Positions 11,453 through 23,287 of a stretch of DNA of 64,000 nt are shown here, one piece after another. Within the stretch, counting starts at the first letter, position 1. Each line of letters starts with the position of its first letter. A program made the translations under genes and the position numbers. The DNA is from Prostheceraeus crozeri. Its lineage: Eukaryota; Platyhelminthes; Polycladida; Euryleptidae. Under the pieces are notes generated by a model that saw only the letters and a list, made by a program, of their open reading frames with translations, did no database searches and was not told the origin of the DNA. The DNA lies in contig CAJQUW010001101.1 in assembly GCA_907163375.1 (NCBI GenBank), forward strand, positions 62,001 through 126,000, in the 5' to 3' direction.

Positions 11453-13681
11453 TCATTTATACGAGAAGTCACCTTGATTATTTTCCATCTGAGAAAACTT
11501 TTCTATCACTGAATCAAATAGCCCACAACCCTTGAGATTGTCAAGTTTTTCTCTTTCTACAGCGATGCGGGCGAGAGAAGACGTCCGCTTCTGTCCAATG
11601 GTCTTTCTCTGATAGACTTTCAATTTCTTCAAGGTGAACGATGTCGGTTCCGCCCCAGGACTTTGAAGGGGGAATGTGAGAATCAATTTCAGAAGCTTCA
11701 CGATCTCAGGTAGACTGTCGGCTAATTCCGCGGAGACGATGAATTTCAACACTTCCTTTGGAGGTTTCCTGAAGTCGAAGTCGTGATAGAAAAACTTCAA
11801 TTCATTCTGAAGTCGGCTGACGAGAATGAGGTCGTCGCAGGCCATTTTCAGGGCTCGGACCAGGTTGTAAGGGAAATCATTCTGGTAGATATGAAACGAT
11901 TTAATGTCCATGAGGTCGAGGAAATAGAAGTCCTTGTGGTCGAGAAAACGCATTCTCATAGAAGCACAGACAATGTCAATGACTTCGAACATCACAGAAC
12001 AATAATCCGGAGCATTGATCTCCAATTTCTTGTCATCCTCATTCAGTTTATCAGCAGTCTTAGCTGTGAGTGATTCGAATTCTTCAGAAGTTCGCATTGT
12101 TTGAAGGAAATCCATGAATTGCGTCATTGTTTCGGTCACGAAATTCACCTCACCAAGTCTGTCCTGAAGTGATTTGAAGACAGGCGTCGAATAATCGAAC
12201 AAACGATTGAAGAACGAAGTCAAGAATGCAAACTCGAAGGTATTCATCGTAGCCACAATTCCTGCAGCTTCTTTCAACGTCAGATCGTCCCAACTGCACG
12301 CGTCGCCCAACACAGCCCGCAAGGCCTGTCGTATGGAATGATAATTCTCCGACAGAGAGCGTATCATCCGGCCTTGGTAAGACCAACGAGTAGTAGGAGT
12401 TGATGAGAAAGTCAATCCTGTCATCTTCGACATGAATTCTCGACGCTGACTGCAAGAAGTGATGAACGCCGACAAAGCACTGACATTGGCGAAGAAGATG
12501 CGAACATCAGAGATATTCGAAGCACATTGTCGAATAATCAGATTCAACTTGTGACTGTATCCGTGCATGAATTTGGCATTCGGATACGTTTCGCGCATCA
12601 GTTCCTGAATACCGTGAGATCGGCCACTGGCAGCACCATCGTACGTCTGAGAGATCAACTTGTACTTTAAATCGCCGAAAGGTTTCAGAATTTCCGTGAT
12701 GGCAGCCTTCAAGCTCTCTGCGTTCCTGTTGTCGTCAACATTCGCGAATCCCAAGAATCTCTCCTGAATGTCTCCCAGTGCATTGACGAAGCGAATAATG
12801 ACGGAGAACTGGCCACAGACGGAGCAGTCAGAAGATTCGTCGATTTGAATTCCAACAAAAGGCGATTTGGAGACTTCCTTGACGATCTCGTCTATCAGCA
12901 CAGCATCAACAGCGGCGATCAAATCATTCTGCACTATCTCCGAAGTGCCTTGGAAGGAGATGGCATGATCCGTGCTGTGAAGTTGTCTCTCAAATGAATA
13001 ATCAAAATTGGAGAACACTTCAAGAAGTTCCTGGTAATTGCTGTGGTCCATGTTATTCGAGGATTCAGGATTCGTGATCAGCGACATGTTGTGTTTGCCT
13101 AGATACAGAGTAGCATGAAGCAGGAACGTCAAATATCGGCGATTCTGCTTCACACGTTCGTTGTGTGCAGCGATGCTCAAGGATCTTTGTTCAGAGATGA
13201 CTGCGTCGATCGTGTTCGACGTCTTTCCGTAACGTTTCCACAGCTTGTAAGCATCTAGATGACTCCGACTTTGACCATGAGAGTCACTGTCGACGAGAAC
13301 TTGTCGGAAATTCACATATCCTGAACCCGTCCATGAAGTTTTCGGGCTTTGATTGAATAGAACGCAAGGGAAGCAGAAGAGACGTTTATTCACTTCACAT
13401 CCGCAAAGCCAGTCCTTGACAGAATACCAGGAGCGCTGAAACTTCCGTCCATTGTTCTTCACATCTGACAAGTTCGGAGTTGGTCGCCCAGCTTCGATAA
13501 TCTTCGTTCTTTCCTCTTGACTTCGTCGTGAAAACGGAGTCTCAATCAAGTCTTGGATAGACACCATTTTCAACGCCTCACAGCGTCGGTGAAGAGAGAG
13601 AACTTCACCACGAGAGTGAACGGAGCGGATATAATTGGCAACGCTGCTTGTTGTCAATAGCATGAGATCGGCTGCATGCAT
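11453..13681 (-). CDS. hAT-superfamily transposase with TTF-type zinc finger, uninterrupted
   Basis: One unbroken frame of 742 residues. An N-terminal TTF-type zinc finger spans about residues 84-150 (WYSVKDWLC, FCFPCVLF, WTGSGYVNF, SHGQSRSH). A DUF4371-like region follows. Parts of a hAT catalytic core are visible: GIQIDESSD (Asp281), QTYDGAASG (Asp348), HGYSHKLNLII (about 373-383), in which the usual CxxH cysteine is histidine, and TRWSY (431-435). The C-terminal dimerisation segment at about 660-715 contains LKLILTFPLQSPGAEPTSF, where AEPTSF replaces the usual AERSF. Invertebrate proteins of this kind are often labelled ZMYM1-like. The start is the first ATG of the frame. No terminal repeats or 8-bp duplication could be found, so recent mobility is uncertain and a retained host copy is possible. 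Confidence 0.9.
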   Translation of the reverse strand: MHAADLMLLTTSSVANYIRSVHSRGEVLSLHRRCEALKMVSIQDLIETPFSRRSQEERTKIIEAGRPTPNLSDVKNNGRKFQRSWYSVKDWLCGCEVNKRLFCFPCVLFNQSPKTSWTGSGYVNFRQVLVDSDSHGQSRSHLDAYKLWKRYGKTSNTIDAVISEQRSLSIAAHNERVKQNRRYLTFLLHATLYLGKHNMSLITNPESSNNMDHSNYQELLEVFSNFDYSFERQLHSTDHAISFQGTSEIVQNDLIAAVDAVLIDEIVKEVSKSPFVGIQIDESSDCSVCGQFSVIIRFVNALGDIQERFLGFANVDDNRNAESLKAAITEILKPFGDLKYKLISQTYDGAASGRSHGIQELMRETYPNAKFMHGYSHKLNLIIRQCASNISDVRIFFANVSALSAFITSCSQRREFMSKMTGLTFSSTPTTRWSYQGRMIRSLSENYHSIRQALRAVLGDACSWDDLTLKEAAGIVATMNTFEFAFLTSFFNRLFDYSTPVFKSLQDRLGEVNFVTETMTQFMDFLQTMRTSEEFESLTAKTADKLNEDDKKLEINAPDYCSVMFEVIDIVCASMRMRFLDHKDFYFLDLMDIKSFHIYQNDFPYNLVRALKMACDDLILVSRLQNELKFFYHDFDFRKPPKEVLKFIVSAELADSLPEIVKLLKLILTFPLQSPGAEPTSFTLKKLKVYQRKTIGQKRTSSLARIAVEREKLDNLKGCGLFDSVIEKFSQMENNQGDFSYK

Positions 13682-14465
13682 TAGCTGCGGCGTTCATTGC
13701 GCTGTTGTCGCAGTGACGTAGGGTAACGATGGGAACCGCGCAGTAAGATCGGCTTCAGGTCGGCTATTGATCGTGACAATAGGAGGAAACGAGGTCCCTA
13801 CAAGCGTCACACTTGCTCCTCTCAATCTCCCTCATTTCCCCTGCTGCCCGTTAACTTCAACATCTGTTGTAGGGCAGGAGTTCATCATCGGAAAGGCATT
13901 CTGCTGAGTTTTCAAGTCCGTCAATGTAACGGAGGAATTAGAATTCAACGTTGAGAGAAGATCTACAAATCCAACAGTGTTATCATAATGACACGTCATT
14001 CAAAACGGTAAGTTATTGAACGTTACGTTGTCACTGTTATTGTCGCTCATAAAACACCCATTCGATAGACTAATGTTGAGAGTCTAATGAAGAGAAATAC
14101 AGAGAGGTCGGAGGGCATTTGCGGTCGTCCACAAGGCTTGTGAAGTGTGATAGTGCCACTCTACCCACCTTTGCTGAGATACTTAGAGAGTGCATCAGAT
14201 GATTGTGTCCACAGACACCTGGGTTCGAAGCCAGTTGCCTGTGGAAATATGACTGCTCTCTAGAGATGCTAGCCGAAGAGAATTGCGTGTGACAAGTATG
14301 TTTTGCATAGGACATATGCACAGGAGATGAGGGATGCGGTACAATATCAAAGGTACCGTGTTCGGGAAAGATGTTGTTTCATTGAAGGACAATCTGAAAT
14401 ATGTGCATAACTTTGTGTAGCAATGCAAACTATCTATGAAAACTATATTCTCATACGATGATGAA
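13682..14465. other. unassigned DNA
   Basis: A B-box-like GGGTTCGAAGCC occurs at about 14,221 with no matching A box. Short minus-strand frames here have no support. It may be an eroded SINE. Confidence 0.4.
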
Positions 14466-14700
14466 AATAATGTCAGCAGCCATTCATAATAGAATATAAT
14501 GCTTACTAATTTAAATTATTAATTGAAGTAGTCCTAATGAGGACTGATGGCGTTCTCCCATCCGCAAGTGTACCATTGCAATGTTGATTACTGTTACTGT
14601 AACCATTGGATTTATCAGTTCTTAAAAGAGCTAATGGAGCTTTCTCGTGGCAACGAATTAATATTGATCAGCTTTGGCCCAATATCTGGTAAAAATGGAA
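14466..14700 (+). repeat. dispersed repeat C, copy 1 (partner at 52.55 kb)
   Basis: Shared landmarks with 52,552-52,785 in the same order are CAGCAGCCATTCATAATAG, AATTGAAGTAGTCCTAATG, GCTTTCTCGTGGCAACG and TGGTAAAAATGGAA. Both copies contain a hairpin of the form AGTCC-loop-GGACT. The element class is unknown. Confidence 0.75.
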
Positions 14701-14821
14701 ATCCTAAGACTTGCTGTTAATATACTAATACCATAAATTCCCAACACAGCCGCATGCACTTTCAAAACAGACGTCTAACAGACTGTACCGACTACAAATG
14801 CTGATAGTGAAAATAGAATAA

Positions 14822-14940
14822 GACAATGGTCACCATAGGTTAATGAAATGGAAATTAAAAATGGACAGTGGTCACCATAGGTTAATGAAATAGAAATTAA
14901 AAATGGACAGTGGTCACCATAGGTTAAGGAAATTAAAAAT
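14822..14940. repeat. 42-bp tandem repeat, about 2.8 copies
   Basis: GGTCACCATAGGTTAATGAA recurs at 14,828 and 14,870 and, with a small change (TTAAGGAA), at 14,912, 42 bp apart. Confidence 0.9.
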
Positions 14941-17900
14941 GTAATATGCAAAAATTAATATGTAATAGTCAATTAATAATTAATAGCTAAGAATTAATGT
15001 AATATTTATAGCTCCTTTCTCTACTACGTGTCACAGGGATGTTACCCTACAAGCTCATAGGTCTCGTTAAAAATGTTCACCTGCAATCTGCTTATCTTGG
15101 ACATTGTAGAGACACAAAATTGACAAAATGCCCGAAGAAAATTAGATCCGAATTTAATCCTCATCAACGACTATTCATTTCTGTAGTATCTGTCCATGAC
15201 AATTCTCTATAAATACGCTCAATTAACTCAATCTTATTAAGTGTTTTCAAAGCAAAATATTACGTCGCCAGACTAACGAAGGAATAATAACATTTCCTGA
15301 GGGAATTTCTTCATAAGATTGCACAACTTTTCCCCGGTGACTCAGGAACTGAAATTATCTTAACATTTCCAAACCTACAAAATGTCTCCTGATGGCGACG
15401 AGAGAATCGCTGTGTGAAAGTAAACACACATGCGAGCCATGTTTATCAGTTCCCAGAGATGATGGAAAAACAGAAGAGAAAAAGTCACTGCCGCTATCAA
15501 CGTTCAACTTCCATCCTTTTTTGAGAAAATCTTATCAGAAATCAGCAACCTGTCAAGACATCGCCGAGTCAAAGTACAACATTTACACAAACCGAGCTGT
15601 TCGTAAACCAAATCTCATTTTGAAAACAGTGACCTCAAGTTGACAATCACTGTATTCACGCTTGCCATAAAAAGTTCACGGTTCGTACCAATGACATAAA
15701 TAGCAATGCTAACACAGCCCATGCAGTCAAACTGACTTTAGGAAAATAGCTTCAACGTTAGAGACAGTGATTGATGAAAATTGAAGGCTTGGAAAATTCA
15801 AGTGTCAAATTTGGTTATTCCGACAATAACTTCGAGTAAGAAAATAAATACGCAAAATATAGAGTAGTAATCAATGAAGTTAATTCCTACAATAACACGC
15901 ATAATCTTTTCAAATACTTCCTTTAAATGAAACACTAGTTCCGTATATATTAAATATAAGAACCATAAATGGATGAACGCTGAGGGCAACATCTACATTG
16001 CTCAGTCCGTTTAGTGATAATCTTCTACAACAGCGAGGACACAAAATGAGCCTAAATGTAGGTCTTCGTATTTTCTCACTGCTTGGAATACAATAGAGCT
16101 TTTAAATCGATGATGTAGAGCAATAAAATAAATGTATCGAGTGATCAGCTAAGATGACAGATATCTGTTTAAGTATCATATCATCTTAGCGCAAGTTGCA
16201 ATAGCATCCGTTTTGCGTTATCAAAGAACCTCAAAACTTTAAAACCTTGATTACAATAGAAGGGTTTTATGGCTATGAGCAAGACAGGAATGTCTTTCAT
16301 TGTATGCAGTCTGAGTAACTTATATTATTCATGCTTTCCAGAAATTACACAATCAATTTATGAATATTACTTAATAATATGATTGCATTTATAATAAAGT
16401 TAACAGCAAGATAAGTAATAAAATAACAAATGAAACATTTTTGGAATGTTATGAATAAACTACACTTTGTTACCAAATCTTTCATAGACTGGAATGTTTA
16501 ACTCGCACGAAAGTAAATGAATGAGCACAGTAATGAATATACTTTCGTACCAGAATTATTACTATTTTATAATTGGATCAAATGTATATTTGCATACAAA
16601 ATAAGACAAAATATAATCAACATGAAAATGTACAATAAATAGCACGGAAAACCTGCAAGCCAACAAAGTCTTGCAACAATCTCAAAAGGAGTTCTTTTAA
16701 TTACTAGACATCGACAATCTAGGTGAATTACTAAATTATATATTTTCCAACTAAATTCCAATAATTTTGTAAAATCAACTAAATTGGCTTCTTTTCAGCT
16801 AAACGTTGCTATTTTGATATTGTGGTACACATGTTATCTCAAAAAATGCTATCTGAACTTCATCACATATATTATGATCAGTGAAGAGATGGATGCACCC
16901 GAAAGAGTTTCTTCTGACGCCTTCTGATGCTACTACGCTAAAGTTCTCTTCATTGGACCACCTTGATGCGGCAACCAAGGAACACATCGAGAAAAAAGTC
17001 ATGACGAATTAGTATCATAACCGCAAGAATGACGACTCACATAGAATAATCTACACGCATTTTGCATAGCCAATCAATGCCATTTGAAGTTCACTGATCT
17101 GTTCGCGAAATATACACAGTCGTTGTTGTTTGATTTACACTGTTCTTAATTAATTTGAAATAAAATTGTTCCGAATCACATCTAAATTGATAAATGATCA
17201 TCTCTTATTATCATCTGATCAACTTTTACGTGCATGGCAATGTATTCGTTTACAAATTTGAGAACGAAGAACTAAAGAAACAAAAAAATGAACAAAACAT
17301 GCAATTGCTCTAAATAAATTTTGTTGTTTTATGGGATTTTAATTCATCTAAATTAACAACCTAGATCTGCAAAATTATTCACTAAAAATTCCCAAATCGA
17401 TTAAAATATTCACCTAAGATGTCGGTGTCTGTTAATTACATGAAAAGGAAAAATATTGAGAATCAACTTGGGATGTATTCGACTAATGTAGTTCCTTACG
17501 GTCGCCGTATAGAAAACATAAAAGAAAGATCACTTATAATTTCTTGCCTACCACTTCAATGTTGTCAGGATGCATTGTGAACATTGAAAACTCGACTGTA
17601 ATATGTGAGCACAGTTTTTCTGAATGACATTACAACTTAAAACAACAAAAATACACAGAATGACTATCAACACTTGACCAATTCGGAAATTCTCTGTCAA
17701 TTTCAATTTGATTTTCATTATCATTTTCATAATACAAGTAGTTCAAGTATTATACCGTCTGTCGAATCACTTTTCACTTGAAACGGTTACCTCAAATCTA
17801 CTAAGAATCGAAATTACACGCTAATCAAAGACATGTCAATTTGGCTGATCAATTAACTTTCCATTGTTCTACAAAGTGTGGATCGCAGAAATGATTTCTT

Positions 17901-18989
17901 GTCGATTGCAGTTTATCAAGCCGATATGAAAATTCAAACACTTATTGTGTTCTTTATATTTCACGTAGCTTGTGACGTTCAATTCAAGTTTTGATTGTCT
18001 GAACTTGCGATCATCAATACAAAGTGATTCACCTTCAAATACACTGTCCAGTTATGAAGTGCAGTACTCATGAATCCGTGAAGAACAGCATCATCGGATA
18101 ATTTGCTGTCAGAAATGATGAGAGTTTATTTCGAGAACAGACATTCGAGAACGGATGTCTCCATTTCCATTCGGACGCTAATTGTCATCTGATGATCAAT
18201 TAAAAGATCACTGCTAATGAGCGTTGGAAAGAATACAAATCAATGTAATCTGATCACTCACGAACCAATCCACTGTTTTAGGAGACTAAGAACAGCACTG
18301 TGCACAGATTCTACAGAGAAATTTTGAGAAATTGAGTTGAAAATGCTGTCTAACAAAACATAAGAAATCAATCAATCAGATAAATCTCGTGAAATTGAAT
18401 GTTGATGTACGCGCATCGATAACCAAATATTAATCATCATATCATCAGAAGAATATTTTACAAGAGCTTTGGAAATTGTCAATTTGAGACAAATGAACTG
18501 AACAACAAGGATGCTATAATGAGAAAACCCTCGCACCATCCTGAGAATCTCATGCTTGCAATCCCTACTCCCTACATCTTCTCAAAGCTCATTTGTTTAA
18601 TTGTCGTCTGTTTCTTGATGCTACCTGATGTTCATCTACCGCTATTTCGCATTGGCAATAAAGCCTTGACATGCATACAATATTATTATTACTGCTTATT
18701 ATATAATGCTCCGTATCGAATGTTCATGTATAGTTTTTCATATCATCTTTGACTTAATTGACAAAATGTCACAGAGAGTCTGTGTGAATAACTTTCTCCA
18801 CCCAATGAACAAAGTGAGAGATCGAAATTTTCCTTCTTCGCATGTCCTTTGTCTAGAGATATTTTCATTTGCCGCGTTTATTGGGTATTAAGATATCTAC
18901 TGATTTTCTTTAATGTAGTATTGATTGCATGCATTATTCTATAACCTGCTATCGCTCTTTGCTTTTTTTGAAGCTTTTACGTCACTACT
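14941..18989. other. unassigned AT-rich DNA, about 4 kb
   Basis: No exon with matching splice sites, no terminal repeat pair and no recognisable protein was seen. Frames of 60-83 codons are of the size expected by chance in such sequence. This is the longest stretch with nothing recognised. Confidence 0.5.
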
Positions 18990-19158
18990 CCCCATACTTG
19001 GGGCTTGGACGTAGCTGACATAGTCAGACTTATGGAACGTTGTAGTACTTTTAATCCGGATGCCCTTCCTGCTGACTTCCAATGACACCTTCGGGGGTCG
19101 ACCTCTGGACCGAAAGATCGCTAGGCCTGGCACTTAACCACTGTGCCACGGAGACCAC
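18990..19158 (-). mobile_element. tRNA-derived SINE, family B, best copy
   Basis: On the minus strand it begins GTGGTCTCCGTGGCACAGTG and continues GTTAAGTGCC (A box region), then CGGTCCAGAGGTCGACC (B box). The body has GTCATTGGAAGTCAGCAGG and AAGGGCATCCGG. The last motif resembles the conserved core of V-SINE-like families known from several animal groups. Other copies lie near 2.3, 11.3 and 31.3 kb. Confidence 0.75.
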
Positions 19159-20318
19159 TGCTCTTTATGCTTTGTAATTTGAATATAATGCAGGAATTAG
19201 AGCGTAAATAGATTCCTGACAGATTCCACTTCAAATGGTCGAAACATTAAGTTTGACTTCCTATTTCTATCGAAAATCATAACAGGAGCATTAATAGATT
19301 AGTCTTAAATCTCAGGAATGATCTACAGAATATGGGTTATTATTAGCGTTATATTCTTCTTATTTCTATGGTCATGTTCTTCTTACAATACAGACTAGGA
19401 ATGATTTATTTTCCGATGATCACTTTAAGATAAGAAATAAAAACTTTTCTCTATTCTGCAGAAGTGGCATTAGACCTATGAATTGAGAGAACTAGTCGAT
19501 GTCAACACTACCAACACTAACTCTGAGATCAGATATCCTGACTTCTTGCTCTTTGTTTGCCTTCCTGTCTTTGTTTAACTGGGAACTAGGATGTCGCATG
19601 GGAAGTGACTCAGTCATTGACTCAGTTTATGTTCCGAACACAGAGATAACGCCGTTTGTAGCTGAAATATGTGGATATGCCAAACGACAGTCGCACGTAA
19701 GCACGTAAAGCATCCAACATGATAAGAGAACGCTACAATCCGCTTCTCCAACAATCACTACGATCAATCACTTGACTTTTGATCGATTTTATTCAATTGA
19801 TTGAAATCATTAAAAGGCGGGAAAATGCCAATGTTTAATGACAGCGGACAATACTTTTCAAGTGTGCATTGAAAATAGACATCTTACTCATGTGACGGAT
19901 GAAGTGGTCAACGACATGCTTCTACAATATTGATCAATATAGGGCCTATTATGATATTCATCAGTTAAAGGAATTCATTTGTACATCCATGTGTACATGA
20001 ATTGATCAGCCAAGTTACGAAAACATCAACTCATTGCTCAACTGAGCGCTCTACTGAGCTAAAAATCGATGACAAGAAAAAAACAAAAATCAATCAATTG
20101 TTTAATCAAAATAAGACCTCTTTTAGCTCAAGGATTGATCAGACTGCTAAGTTATCACAGAAAATTATTGTTTACATTAAAGAAGCGTGAAGAGGAAAGA
20201 AAAGACGCAAAAGATCGCAATACATAATGGAGACGAACCATAAATAGACGACCGTCGAACCTAACGATAATAGAAAGAGGAAGTTATTTGAAGAAGTGAA
20301 ACTTTGATACCATACACA
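19159..20318. other. unassigned DNA
   Basis: Nothing supported. A 69-residue plus-strand frame at 19,499-19,708 has a hydrophobic start but no start-site or splice evidence. Confidence 0.4.
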
Positions 20319-20840
20319 CATGCAGACACCTGTGCGTGTTGAAAAAAGGTCCACATCGAGCTCCTCAACCCCGGTTCGTTTGCACCTGTGTCATGCCGAC
20401 TTCCAACAGAAACAACCTTGTCAGCAATTCGACACAGTATCAGGGACGTGCTCACTACCGCTGACTCAGAGACACATAACCAGTTGCAGGAGGGTCTCCC
20501 CCAGTCATAAGCACCAGCTCGTATGGGGGCGACGAACCCAACAAGAACCAATCCTGACACCAAGTAACCAGACGAAACTATCGCTACCGCACACAGTCAG
20601 GCGTCCGCTCTCGGACTTACATGTTCACAGAAGGAATCTCGTTGTGCGGTCTTTGCCAGCTGTCGATGGGACTATTCCCCACGGTGACCAGATCTACTCC
20701 CAGGAACCTGAGTTAGCTCAGGTTCGGTAAAAGATACATCCGAAGGTGCAGAGTGGGACCAAGTGCAGCAACAATTCAGACACCCCAGGGACACATTGCC
20801 AGTTACAGGAGAGTCTCCCCCGGATGATTACACCTAATCA
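20319..20840. repeat. GC-richer block with a 50-bp direct repeat about 318 bp apart
   Basis: GGAGGGTCTCCCCCAGTCAT (within 20,467-20,515) is echoed by GGAGAGTCTCCCCCGGATGA (within 20,785-20,834), with matching flanks GACACATAACCAGTTGCA and GACACATTGCCAGTTACA. A 136-residue plus-strand frame (20,319-20,730) runs through it but lacks family resemblance. It is probably part of a dispersed element of unknown class. Confidence 0.5.
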
Positions 20841-20901
20841 AGCATTTAAAGCAGATCTGTAATAGAAACTATATCAAAATCATTTAACTTTCACTAAACA
20901 A

Positions 20902-21174
20902 TTAATACGAGTTTGAAAGTAAAAGTTGATATAGAAGAGAATAGACACTGAAATGTTGAGAAGGACGTGCAATTAAGTGGGGGAGTGATTGAAAAATGGC
21001 CGTATTTATGTATCGTGCATATTTTGTAGCATAATTGTTAACTAAGAACATTGCTGCCTTCATTGTTGAGGATTTTGGTAGGACATATTTCTGATCATCG
21101 AAGTCCAGGTACTTCATCAACCCATCCAAATTCAGAATTTTATCGATCGCAATGAACAGTGCTCCGTAAGTCAT
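20902..21174 (-). CDS. hypothetical 90-residue frame, possible exon
   Basis: The minus-strand product begins MTYGALFIAIDKILNLDGLM and continues KYLDFDDQKYVLPKSS. The frame stays open upstream for about 14 further codons (HVLFIIARSW). Composition is more protein-like than most neighbouring frames, with a hydrophobic segment at residues 4-20. No domain is recognised and no promoter, splice donor or partner exon is secure. It lies on the same strand as the exon series that starts at 22.9 kb. Confidence 0.25.
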   Translation of the reverse strand: MTYGALFIAIDKILNLDGLMKYLDFDDQKYVLPKSSTMKAAMFLVNNYATKYARYINTAIFQSLPHLIARPSQHFSVYSLLYQLLLSNSY

Positions 21175-21681
21175 CCACGACCGCGCGATAATGAAAAGGA
21201 CATGTTTGCGTGAAATGATATTTCTAGTTGGAAACCTTCAAAAGAAACTTCTAATTCTGAATTCTTATTTCGATTTAAATAAAAATTTCTTCACATTGGA
21301 ATGCATGGAGTTAGGCATGTACCAATAGGCATAACATGATGGATGCGTTCAAAAATGTACTCCGAAACATAATAATCATGAAAGTACCACACTGAATCAG
21401 AAGTTATGTATTGAAAAAATAAAGATAAAAAGTCAGAATATCTTGATTTCTTCAGAATCCGTTGTTTCTGCTTGTAAGAACTCAGGTGCCGACAGATCAT
21501 TATAAAACTTCAAATTGTTAATTTACAATGCTGCTACACAACGATATCATCGCTAAAGAGAAACTTGAAGTCTAACATAAATGAAATATAAGATTAATTC
21601 AATAAATCAATATCAAGACAATTCCATCTCCACCCACAGGAAAGATTAAATCCTTAAATCAACGGCTACCAGAGAATTGCC

Positions 21682-21894
21682 ATGGAAACCGAACATACAG
21701 TCCATCAGCAAGCTGGCAACGAATTGGTGGCATCTTTACAAGTCGGCTGCGCATCGGTTCTCTTATGGAGAATGTCTGCCCTCAGTGAGCCAGCGCCTCA
21801 CAGACACATCAACCTCAAACCGGGTGAGAAGCATGTCTACAATCTCATGGATGAAAATTTCGCTGACAAGTTGCATCCGCTCTCCGTCAGATAG
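21682..21894 (+). CDS. hypothetical 70-residue frame
   Basis: The product starts METEHTVHQQAGNELVASL and ends in FADKLHPLSVR before a stop. An acceptor-like CCACCCACAG sits at about 21,640, but the frame after it is ambiguous because a second plus-strand frame of 74 residues overlaps. No domain is recognised. Confidence 0.2.
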   Translation: METEHTVHQQAGNELVASLQVGCASVLLWRMSALSEPAPHRHINLKPGEKHVYNLMDENFADKLHPLSVR

Positions 21895-22473
21895 TATGTA
21901 ACTTCCCTAAGTCTCTTATACGGATGTTATTTCGGTAGAAGAAGCTCTGCAGTAAATGGCGCATGCTCAAACCTAAGGTCTTAGTCAGAAAATACACGAT
22001 GAGTGAACGCTTGGATCATCCACATGTTGTGAGCAGCTCAAAAGGCATTTTGTTGGCACTGCGAAATTTTGGAAGAATTTCCATGACCAGCAAAATATTG
22101 TTTCTTTCAGAGACAATTTCGTAAGCTGAGATGATCTGATATTTTCCTTTTTTTCATTACAAGTTTATTTGTTTTCATTGAGTACAACAATTTTGCAATA
22201 ATAATTCAAAAGTCTCAGACATAACACTCTTCTATCGAAGTTCCCTCTCATTTCTTCCGAAATTTCATCTCCAAGTCTGAGAACTCAGACACGCGTGAGT
22301 CACATTCAACGTCTATCAGCCAACTTCGTCGCACGGATTGCCTGACTCACAGACATGTCTGGAACGCACTGATCAATAACTAGGGTGACAAAATCACGAT
22401 AGAAAACTGCGCACGAGTAGCGGTGATTCATTGGCATTGTGACTCATTTCACCGTTATTATTTGGGTGTCGAT
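21895..22473. other. unassigned DNA
   Basis: Nothing supported. CTAGGGTGACAAAATC at about 22,380 resembles a transposon end, but no partner end was found. Confidence 0.4.
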
Positions 22474-22545
22474 CTGGGATCGAACACTCCCAATTGATTT
22501 TAAGGTGTCTCTCCGTACGACTAACTGAACCAGCGCTCTGAGACC
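22474..22545 (-). mobile_element. tRNA-derived SINE head, minus strand
   Basis: On the minus strand GCGCTGGTTCAGTTAGTCG gives an A box and GTGTTCGATCCCAGATCG a B box. The stems of a true tRNA do not close well. It is distinct from families A and B. Confidence 0.5.
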
Positions 22546-22869
22546 TTACTTTTCAATGCTTCAGAACACACAACAATGTTATGTGCGACAATCATGCAAA
22601 CTGTTATTGAGTGATACATACTTTTGTTTGACAACACAATGCAATGATTAATATGGTGCCATGTACTGTCGCTGCCACGTTCGTGTAAACATTAGTCAAA
22701 TTTCTTCTTTTGGAAATGCGTCATTCAATACGTTAGTGTAAAACCAAACCATTTTTTCACTCTGTTGAGCATTATAGCAGTATTGTACTACTGGTATGAT
22801 GAAAATAAGTAGAATATACGATAACGGAATGTTTATGAATGGAGTGATAATTCCAAACTGAAAACTTAC

Positions 22870-22974
22870 TTCCTCTTTCAATCGAAGTGCCTCTTCCTCC
22901 AACGCGGTTGATCGTTTTGTTATGGCATCAAATCGAACTTCCAGTGATTGTTTATCACGCGACAGTTGTGATAC
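22870..22974 (-). CDS. coiled-coil exon, 35 residues, host gene unknown
   Basis: The minus-strand acceptor ends TTGTAG before base 22,974 and the donor GTAAGT follows base 22,870. The 105-bp exon is phase 0 at both ends and codes VSQLSRDKQSLEVRFDAI followed by RSTALEEEALRLKEE. Charged residues with leucines at heptad spacing indicate an alpha-helical coiled coil. The exon at 23,216-23,287 lies 241 bp upstream, also in phase 0. The protein cannot be named from this; centrosomal, ciliary, Golgi and cytoskeletal proteins all contain such segments. Confidence 0.6.
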
Positions 22975-23215
22975 CTACAAGAAAAAGTTAAGGAAATTAT
23001 TAAACTTTTCATAAAAAGTCTAAGAAAATAATTTCATTAATAAAAATTCTTAAGTAATTATAATCAATGTAATGAATATTACTAATGAAACGATGTCAAC
23101 AAATTTATGATCAGATACGTAGCTCTAGCATGTAAACATAACTATAAATAACTTTCATTTTCCAATATTTCATCCAGTAGTCGTGGAATTCTGGTCACAT
23201 TATCACTCATTTTAC

Positions 23216-23287
23216 CTCTGTGAATACACGCACGAACCTTCCCCTTGATTTAGCGGTAATGAGCTGCTCCAAGGTGGCGATCCAGAG
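23216..23287 (-). CDS. candidate 24-residue exon of the coiled-coil series
   Basis: The minus-strand exon starts after an AG at 23,288 and ends in GAG before the donor GTAAAA. It is phase 0 at both ends and codes LWIATLEQLITAKSRGRF then VRVFTE. Joined to the next exon it continues as VSQLSRDK with no frame change. The acceptor is weak and could instead be four bases earlier. An 18-bp stretch at 24,222-24,239 (TKYEQQ), between a good acceptor and GTAGGT, may be a microexon just upstream. Confidence 0.4.

Noticed and set aside
11346-13850. CAGG at 11,346 and CCCCTG at about 13,845 as terminal repeats of the hAT gene
   Set aside because: The left CAGG lies within a family B SINE (GTCGGCAGGAAATGCAT), the match is short, and the flanking 8-mers differ.
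14539-14560. Hammerhead ribozyme in dispersed repeat C
   Set aside because: CTAATGA or CTGATGA here is the loop of an AGTCC-GGACT hairpin; there is no separate stem II before GAAA.
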